A stretch of DNA of 5,559 nt from contig JALFIK010000036.1 in assembly GCA_022776205.1 (NCBI GenBank), forward strand, positions 1-5,559, written 5' to 3'. A program made the position numbers and the translations under genes. Below are positions 1-3,985 of this stretch, in pieces. Source of the DNA: Eubacterium sp. Lineage in GTDB: Bacteria; Bacillota; Clostridia; Lachnospirales; Lachnospiraceae. The notes below the pieces were generated by a model. The model searched no databases. It was not told the DNA's origin and saw nothing but the letters and a program-made list of their open reading frames with translations. The stretch's first letter is position 1. Each line of letters opens with the position of its first letter.

Positions 1-18
1 ATCGCCTGCAGAAATCAT
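1..18 (-). CDS. efp: Probable elongation factor P, N-terminal fragment (cut by window edge)
   Basis: Only the first six codons are inside the window: ATG at 18-16 and then Ile-Ser-Ala-Gly-Asp. This matches the N-terminus commonly seen in clostridial EF-P (MISAGDF...), the factor that binds between the ribosomal P and E sites and relieves stalling at polyproline stretches. The start is well supported by a full AAGGAGG Shine-Dalgarno 10 bases upstream and by a good SigA promoter before that. Six residues are few, so the name is a recognition call from the start peptide plus context. It could be another gene beginning with the same peptide; the existence of a start codon here is far more certain than its identity. 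Confidence 0.62.
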
Positions 19-28
19 ATCTGAAAAT

Positions 29-35
29 CCTCCTT
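29..35 (-). promoter_or_regulatory. Shine-Dalgarno of the probable efp gene
   Basis: The minus strand reads AAGGAGG here, the full anti-16S complement, with a 10-base spacer to the ATG at 18. It fixes the start of the downstream gene and suggests strong translation, as expected for an abundant translation factor. Confidence 0.85.
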
Positions 36-62
36 AATTACTGGTAAATCATTCATTAATCT

Positions 63-91
63 ATTCTATAATAAAAACTTCTATTTTTCAA
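63..91 (-). promoter_or_regulatory. SigA-type promoter for the probable efp gene
   Basis: On the minus strand a -35 element TTGAAA (91-86) is separated by exactly 17 bases from a -10 element TAGAAT (68-63). Each hexamer differs from the SigA consensus at one position (TTGACA, TATAAT), and the spacing is ideal. The -35 overlaps the last codons and stop of the upstream yqeG-like gene. Transcription would start around position 56, giving a leader of roughly 40 bases with the Shine-Dalgarno near its end. The efp gene is therefore likely to be expressed on its own rather than only by read-through. No hairpin terminator is visible between the two genes. Confidence 0.7.
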
Positions 92-593
92 CACTTTTTT
101 TCCTGTGCCGGAAATAGAAAAAGAGGACAATTTTTTCCAGATATCTCTTCAGTACAATCTGTATCTCCTCTTTCGGATGAATCGGTTTCACCATAATCGT
201 ATAAAGGCCCGCTCGTTTTGCTCCAAGTACATCGGTAAAAATCTGATCTCCGACAAAAAGTGTCGTCTCTTCTGTTGTATTCATCCTTTTCATTCCTTCC
301 AGATAACCTTTCGGCAGTGGTTTTCCCGCTTTAAAAACATACCGGGAATGAACCTTTTCACTAAAACTCTTCACTCTCGGTTCTTTATTATTTGAAATAA
401 GGCAGGTCTCAAAACCGATTTCCCTTAACGTTTTAAACAGGGCAACTGCCCTGCCATCTGCCGGAGCACCATGAGGTACCAGAGTATTATCAATATCAAA
501 CAGTATACCCCGATAACCCTTACAGTATAAATCATTAAAGTCTATTTCATAAGTTGATTCCAGATATTCATCCGGATAAAGCAATGTGCGCAT
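81..593 (-). CDS. yqeG: YqeG family HAD superfamily (subfamily IIIA) phosphatase
   Basis: A 170-residue cytoplasmic protein with all four HAD motifs. Motif I is DIDNTL with Asp33 (nucleophile) and Asp35 (acid/base), motif II has Ser67-Asn68-Asn69, motif III is Lys91 (AGKP), and motif IV is GDQIFTD with Asp116 and Asp121. Length and motif order fit the YqeG family, whose members are predicted phosphatases with no well-established physiological substrate. There is no large cap insertion, as expected for subfamily III. The ATG at 593 follows an AAAGGAAG ribosome binding site. The gene starts 29 bp after the sigK stop with no terminator seen between them, so it may be co-transcribed with sigK. 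The C-terminus is hydrophobic and then basic (about residues 155-167, ILFFYFRHRKK inside it), which may be a helix packing on the core rather than a true membrane segment. The family call is firm; the function is not known. Confidence 0.92.
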   Translation of the reverse strand: MRTLLYPDEYLESTYEIDFNDLYCKGYRGILFDIDNTLVPHGAPADGRAVALFKTLREIGFETCLISNNKEPRVKSFSEKVHSRYVFKAGKPLPKGYLEGMKRMNTTEETTLFVGDQIFTDVLGAKRAGLYTIMVKPIHPKEEIQIVLKRYLEKIVLFFYFRHRKKSVEK

Positions 594-622
594 ATTCTTC
601 CTTTCTCATCCTTTGTCTTCTT

Positions 623-1252
623 TTACAGACGATATTCATAAAATACTCTCAGTTTTTCCAGGGCTCTTTTTTCAATTCTGCTGACGTAAGACCTGGAAAT
701 CCCGAGCATCTGTGCAACTTCTTTCTGGGTATGTGGACGGTTTCCGTATAATCCGTAGCGTTTCAATATGATTTCCCGCTCTCTCTCATCTTCCAGGCAA
801 TAGACAATTCCTGACAGACATCCTAAATAATATTTATGGAGATACTGATCAAGTATATCATTTTCTTCTGTTGAGATAACATCCAGAAGACTGATATGAT
901 TTCCTTCCTGATCCGTCCCGATCGGTTCATACAGAGAAATTTCGCGCAAAATCTTCTTTTCCTGCCGAAGCATCATAAGCAGTTCATTTTCAATACATCT
1001 TGCCGCATAGGTCACCAGACGGCCTCCTTTTTTTTCATCAAAGGTATTTACCGCTTTAATCAGCCCGATCGTTCCGATGGAAATAAGATCATCCAGGTCC
1101 CGGTCCGGTGTATTATACTTTTTTACTATATGTGCGACAAGTCTTAGATTATGCTCAATCAGAAGATCTCTCGCCCTCTCATCTCCGTTCCGGTACATTT
1201 CCAGATACCGTTTTTCTTCTTCCGCTTTCAGAGGTTTTTTAAATGACCGCAT
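623..1252 (-). CDS. sigK: RNA polymerase sporulation sigma factor SigK, pro-less and uninterrupted
   Basis: A 209-residue sigma-70 family protein. Region 2 spans about residues 28-97 (IEHNLRLVAHIVKKY, DLISIGTIGLIKAVNTF, TYAARCIENELLMMLR). Region 4 is at about 155-203, with a helix-turn-helix ending GISRSYVSRIEKRALEK. The linker EPIGTDQEGNHISLLDV and the ISRSYVSRIEKRAL helix match SigK rather than SigE. SigK directs late mother-cell transcription (coat and cortex maturation, mother-cell lysis). In Bacillus it is made with a roughly 20-residue membrane pro-sequence. Here the protein begins MRSFKKPLKAEEEKRYL, aligning with the mature Bacillus form, and an in-frame TAA lies at 1279-1277, only eight codons before the ATG with no alternative start between. 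A GGAG Shine-Dalgarno (1262-1259) lies 6 bases upstream. The pro-sequence is therefore absent, as in Clostridioides difficile. The gene is also unbroken: no skin-type element splits it. Confidence 0.95.
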   Translation of the reverse strand: MRSFKKPLKAEEEKRYLEMYRNGDERARDLLIEHNLRLVAHIVKKYNTPDRDLDDLISIGTIGLIKAVNTFDEKKGGRLVTYAARCIENELLMMLRQEKKILREISLYEPIGTDQEGNHISLLDVISTEENDILDQYLHKYYLGCLSGIVYCLEDEREREIILKRYGLYGNRPHTQKEVAQMLGISRSYVSRIEKRALEKLRVFYEYRL

Positions 1253-1279
1253 AGAAAGCTCCGAAACCCGTTTTCTTTA

Positions 1280-1308
1280 TATTATATGCACCACGGGATG
1301 GCCACAGT
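1280..1308 (-). promoter_or_regulatory. Candidate mother-cell (SigE/SigK-type) promoter of sigK
   Basis: The minus strand reads CATATAATA at 1288-1280. This matches the SigK -10 consensus CATAnnnTA exactly, and its first eight bases also resemble the SigE -10 CATACAnT with one mismatch. An AC dinucleotide (1308-1307, in GAACTG) lies 18 bases upstream and could serve as a SigK-like -35, although the spacing is slightly long and the flanking bases fit imperfectly. No convincing ATA-type SigE -35 was found. The position suits sigK: a start near 1273 would give a leader of about 20 bases containing the GGAG site. The AC lies 3 bases past the stop of the upstream U32 gene. The -10 is persuasive; the -35 is weak. 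In Bacillus, sigK is first read by SigE and then by SigK itself. Confidence 0.5.
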
Positions 1309-1310
1309 TC

Positions 1311-2534
1311 CTACTCTTTTCTGCGAAGAAGGTATCCTTCATTTAGCGCCTTCCCAAAGTTAATCCAGATTTCCTGTTTCGGATGAGGTGCCGATGTCAC
1401 CGGTTCCCGGTCTCCGTCTTCCATGGCAAGAACTTTTAAGGACAAATTACTTCCATCGGGAATCATGACTTCAATGGTTTCTCCCACGCAGAATTTATTT
1501 CTCTGATATATTTTGCACCAGCCCTTTTCATCCACTTCCTGAATGATTCCGATATACGTATATTCTTTAATATACGTATTTGCATCATAAATCTGGGAAT
1601 TTTCATCCGTCTTTCCATAATAAAAACCGGTTGTAAACTGACGATAGGTACATTTTGCAATTTCATCCCGATAATAATCCAGATTTTTTTCATAAAGTTC
1701 CGGTGATTTTTTATAATCATCAATCGCTCTCCGGTATGTTCTGGTGACAGCTGCCACATAGAGAGCCGTTTTCATTCTTCCCTCAATTTTCAGGCTGTCC
1801 ACTCCGGCACCGAGTAAATCCGGAATATGCTCAATCATACACAGATCCTTTGAATTAAAAATGTAGGTGCCCCTCTCATTTTCCTCAACAGGGAGATATT
1901 CCCCCGGACGGCTTTCTTCCATCACATAATATTTCCACCGGCACGGGTGTGTGCAGGCACCCATATTGGCATTTCTTCCGGTAAAATAATTACTAAGAAG
2001 GCATCTTCCGGAATGGGAAATGCACATGGCGCCGTGAACAAATGCTTCGATTTCCATATCCGCAGGGATATGTTTTCTGATATCCGCCAGTTCTTTCAGG
2101 GAAAGTTCCCTTGCGGCAACCACCCTGCTCGCTCCCTGTTCATACCAGAAATTATAGGTAGCATAGTTGGTCGAGTTCGCCTGTGTGCTGATATGGCGTT
2201 CGATTTCCGGGCACTCCTCTTTTGCGATCATAAACACACCGGGATCTGATATGATCAGGGCATCCGGCCCCATTTCCCGCAGCTGCCTAAAATACTCCCG
2301 AATTCCTTCCAGATCATCATTATGGGCAACGATATTTGCTGTCACATATACCTTTACTCCCTTTTCATGGGCAAACCGAATTCCTTCCTTCATATCTTCC
2401 ACAGAAAAATTTCTCGCCTTCGCCCGAAGACCATACATTTCTCCTCCGATATAAACTGCGTCTGCTCCGTACAGCACTGCAGTTTTTAATACCTCCAGAC
2501 TACTGGCCGGTATAAGTAACTCTGTATCTCTCAT
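1311..2534 (-). CDS. trhP: U32 peptidase-family tRNA hydroxylase (TrhP/YrrO-like)
   Basis: A 407-residue protein of the U32 family. The complete U32 signature is at residues 163-181 (E-A-F-x-x-G-A-M-C-x4-G-x-C-x-x-S), in an N-terminal barrel-like domain beginning LLIPASSLEVLKTAVLYGADAVYIGG. Cys171 and Cys178 in the signature, with Cys194 and Cys198 in the CTHPCRW motif, are candidate ligands for an iron-sulfur cluster. A smaller C-terminal domain (about 325-405) carries the family ending in INFGKALNEGYLLRR. Despite the peptidase name, characterised relatives (E. coli TrhP, B. subtilis TrhP1/TrhP2 = YrrN/YrrO) are needed for prephenate-dependent 5-hydroxylation of U34 in tRNA. Its place 15 bp after the TrmR gene, as in Bacillus, strongly favours that role over proteolysis. 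A GGAGG site lies 5 bases before the ATG. The length is close to YrrO; the shorter YrrN paralogue is absent here. Confidence 0.9.
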   Translation of the reverse strand: MRDTELLIPASSLEVLKTAVLYGADAVYIGGEMYGLRAKARNFSVEDMKEGIRFAHEKGVKVYVTANIVAHNDDLEGIREYFRQLREMGPDALIISDPGVFMIAKEECPEIERHISTQANSTNYATYNFWYEQGASRVVAARELSLKELADIRKHIPADMEIEAFVHGAMCISHSGRCLLSNYFTGRNANMGACTHPCRWKYYVMEESRPGEYLPVEENERGTYIFNSKDLCMIEHIPDLLGAGVDSLKIEGRMKTALYVAAVTRTYRRAIDDYKKSPELYEKNLDYYRDEIAKCTYRQFTTGFYYGKTDENSQIYDANTYIKEYTYIGIIQEVDEKGWCKIYQRNKFCVGETIEVMIPDGSNLSLKVLAMEDGDREPVTSAPHPKQEIWINFGKALNEGYLLRRKE

Positions 2535-2549
2535 GACTCCCTCCGCTGA

Positions 2550-3200
2550 TTATGATTTCACACTGACTGCCATTCCGTCTCCAGTCTGTAATATAACCGT
2601 ATCGAGCAGCTCATGATGGGTCAGTGCGTACAAATATTCTCTCATACGGTTGTGAATCGTATGATTTCTTCTCTTTATTCCATAACGGGATTCGAAAATA
2701 TCCCCGTCCTGTAAAACATTATCAGACACCAGAATTCCTCCCGGTGCCAAAAGCCTTAAAACTTCAGGCAGGAAATGAATATACTGTCCTTTGGCTGCAT
2801 CCATAAAAACGAAGTCCCATGTCCCGGAATCCGGAAGTTTCGACAGCACCTCTGCGGCATCCCCCGGAATCAGGGTAATTTTTCTCTCCATACCCGCCAT
2901 GACAATATTCGATTTCGCCCGTTCAATGCGGGGCGGATAGTTTTCTATTGTTGTAATATGGGTACTATCTTTCGTATTTTCACCCATAAAAACCGAAGAA
3001 AATCCAATGGCGGCTCCCACCTCAAGAATTTTCTCCGGCTTTTTTATTTTCAGCAATATTCTAAGAAGTTCTCCCGTTTCCCGGCGAATGATCGGTACAT
3101 CATTTTCTTTGGCCTCCTTCTCAATCGCCTTCAGGGCATCCGAACCTCTGTCTGTTCCGAACGAGCGGATAAAATCAAGGACTCTTTCCTCGGTAATCAT
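2550..3200 (-). CDS. trmR: tRNA 5-hydroxyuridine methyltransferase TrmR (YrrM-like O-methyltransferase)
   Basis: A 216-residue class I SAM-dependent O-methyltransferase of the methyltransferase_3 (COMT-like) family. SAM motif I is ILEVGAAIGFSS at about 58-69, an acidic residue for the ribose is Glu86 (TTIE), and GDAAEVL follows at 113-119. The metal-binding and catalytic acids are in FMDAAKGQY (Asp134) and VSDNVL (Asp160, Asn161). Sequence similarity alone cannot separate tRNA from small-molecule methyltransferases in this family. The neighbourhood does: an MltG-like gene on one side and a U32 gene on the other reproduce B. subtilis yrrL-yrrM-yrrN/O, where YrrM (TrmR) methylates 5-hydroxyuridine 34 to 5-methoxyuridine. 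The start overlaps the upstream stop by four bases (ATGA), implying translational coupling, and an AGGAGG site (3216-3211) lies 10 bases upstream inside the preceding gene. Confidence 0.9.
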   Translation of the reverse strand: MITEERVLDFIRSFGTDRGSDALKAIEKEAKENDVPIIRRETGELLRILLKIKKPEKILEVGAAIGFSSVFMGENTKDSTHITTIENYPPRIERAKSNIVMAGMERKITLIPGDAAEVLSKLPDSGTWDFVFMDAAKGQYIHFLPEVLRLLAPGGILVSDNVLQDGDIFESRYGIKRRNHTIHNRMREYLYALTHHELLDTVILQTGDGMAVSVKS

Positions 3201-3562
3201 TGGTTTTCCGCCTCCTCATGTGTTAGTTTTTTTAAAATATCAGAGGGCTTTTCGGAAGAAAAAACCTCATATTCCCCCGGCTTAATATTTTCATAACCAT
3301 CCATACACCGAAGAGAAAGAGCAAAAAGATATGGGTTCCCGATTACATCCTGCTCAGCCAGATCTTTCGAAATTGTAAGGAGAGGCTCTTTTTCCTCCAC
3401 AATGAGAAGAGCCTCCCTTGCCTCCTGAGGACTATCAAGGGCATTGTCGCTAAAAACAGTGTAACCCACATTTTTCATTTCCACAAAAAGATATATAAAT
3501 AAAAGAATGATAAACATAACTGACAATATTTTGATAATTATTCGTATGATATTCTCTGTCAT
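3197..3562 (-). CDS. Short MltG-like membrane protein lacking the catalytic domain
   Basis: A 121-residue protein with a four-residue N-terminal tail, one strongly hydrophobic transmembrane helix (about residues 5-27, IIRIIIKILSVMFIILLFIY region) and an extracellular part. Residues about 60-114 (LLTISKDLAEQDVIGNPYLFAL, then IKPGEYEVFSSEKPSDILKKL) resemble the small LysM-like domain of MltG/YceG, the endolytic murein transglycosylase that cleaves nascent glycan strands. The large catalytic domain with the active-site glutamate is absent: the frame ends right after the LysM-like part, overlapping the next gene by four bases. Gene order (before trmR) matches yrrL (mltG) in Bacillus, supporting the relationship. 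The ATG at 3562 is chosen because AAGGAG lies 10 bases upstream; in-frame ATGs at 3622, 3619 and 3604 would overlap the previous gene. The protein probably sits in the membrane facing the cell wall; enzymatic activity is unlikely. Confidence 0.8.
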   Translation of the reverse strand: MTENIIRIIIKILSVMFIILLFIYLFVEMKNVGYTVFSDNALDSPQEAREALLIVEEKEPLLTISKDLAEQDVIGNPYLFALSLRCMDGYENIKPGEYEVFSSEKPSDILKKLTHEEAENQ

Positions 3563-3572
3563 TTTCTTTTTT

Positions 3573-3578
3573 CTCCTT
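3573..3578 (-). promoter_or_regulatory. Shine-Dalgarno fixing the start of the MltG-like gene
   Basis: AAGGAG on the minus strand, 10 bases before the ATG at 3562, in a purine-rich 22-bp gap after the YlbF-family stop codon. It decides against the longer reading from 3622, which would add a 20-residue charged extension and overlap the preceding gene by 38 bp. Confidence 0.75.
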
Positions 3579-3584
3579 GTATTT

Positions 3585-3983
3585 TTATCTTCTCTCGTCC
3601 TCATTAAGATAAGACACATCAATTTTCACATCCCGGGCGATTTTATCATATACTTTCTGCAACAGCAGACACATCCGCTGCTGGGCAGTAAGAAAATCCA
3701 CAACCGGTGGCCGGGTGAGAATGTCCCGGTACTCCTCATATAATTTTGCCTGTTGTTTTATGGATATCTCTTCCTCCTCACACCTTAAACGCAAAACCAG
3801 ATTCTTCCTCTGATATTCCATTAATTTTTCATATAAATCCTCACAGTTTTTCAGATCACACAGACAATTTTCATAAAATATATAATCTGCAGAATCACAA
3901 ATTGCACCCGTAAGAAGGTCGGTATAAATTTCTATCCGGTCCTGCTTTGGTTCGTATGAATTTTTATTTATCTCCAGTCCCAT
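3585..3983 (-). CDS. YlbF/YmcA family protein
   Basis: A 132-residue, mostly helical, charged protein. The C-terminal half (EEEEISIKQQAKLYEEYRD, then PPVVDFLTAQQRMCLLLQKVYDKI at about 92-115) resembles the YlbF/YmcA (com_ylbF) family. In B. subtilis YlbF (RicF) and YmcA (RicA) form a complex with YaaT (RicT) that assists RNase Y in mRNA processing and affects competence, biofilm and sporulation. Here the gene starts two bases after the RNase J stop, with GGAAG inside the end of that gene as its ribosome binding site, so the two are almost certainly co-expressed. No membrane segment or signal peptide is seen. Six cysteines (29, 40, 42, 47, 68, 105), three of them in a C-x-C-x4-C cluster, are unusual for this length and may bind metal or an iron-sulfur cluster. 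The family call rests on pattern recognition of the C-terminal half. Confidence 0.72.
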   Translation of the reverse strand: MGLEINKNSYEPKQDRIEIYTDLLTGAICDSADYIFYENCLCDLKNCEDLYEKLMEYQRKNLVLRLRCEEEEISIKQQAKLYEEYRDILTRPPVVDFLTAQQRMCLLLQKVYDKIARDVKIDVSYLNEDERR

Positions 3984-3985
3984 TG

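Noticed and set aside
594..720. SigA promoter for yqeG in the end of sigK (TTGAAA near 683)
   Set aside because: No TATAAT-like element occurs at 16-18 bases from it; the nearest AT-rich hexamer is about 24 bases away.
623..1252. Skin-like element, insertion sequence or recombination scar in sigK
   Set aside because: The protein aligns through regions 2 to 4 without a gap or frame break, and no repeats or recombinase gene are present.
1265..1297. Inverted repeat CCCGT/ACGGG flanking the sigK -10 as a terminator or operator
   Set aside because: Five-base arms with a loop of about 21 bases and no T-run do not make a terminator; this is probably chance.
1463..1759. 98-codon minus-strand frame inside the U32 gene
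   Set aside because: It overlaps the well-supported U32 reading frame in another phase and its translation looks like frame-shifted coding sequence.
2775..3296. 173-codon plus-strand open frame opposite trmR
   Set aside because: It lies antisense to a gene with clear SAM-binding motifs and shows no recognisable domain. It is a shadow frame, as are the other plus-strand frames (for example 1947-2249 and 4806-5147).
3563..3622. Longer N-terminus of the MltG-like protein starting at 3622, 3619 or 3604
   Set aside because: It would overlap the YlbF-family gene, adds a charged stretch ahead of the membrane helix, and lacks the AAGGAG site that serves the ATG at 3562.
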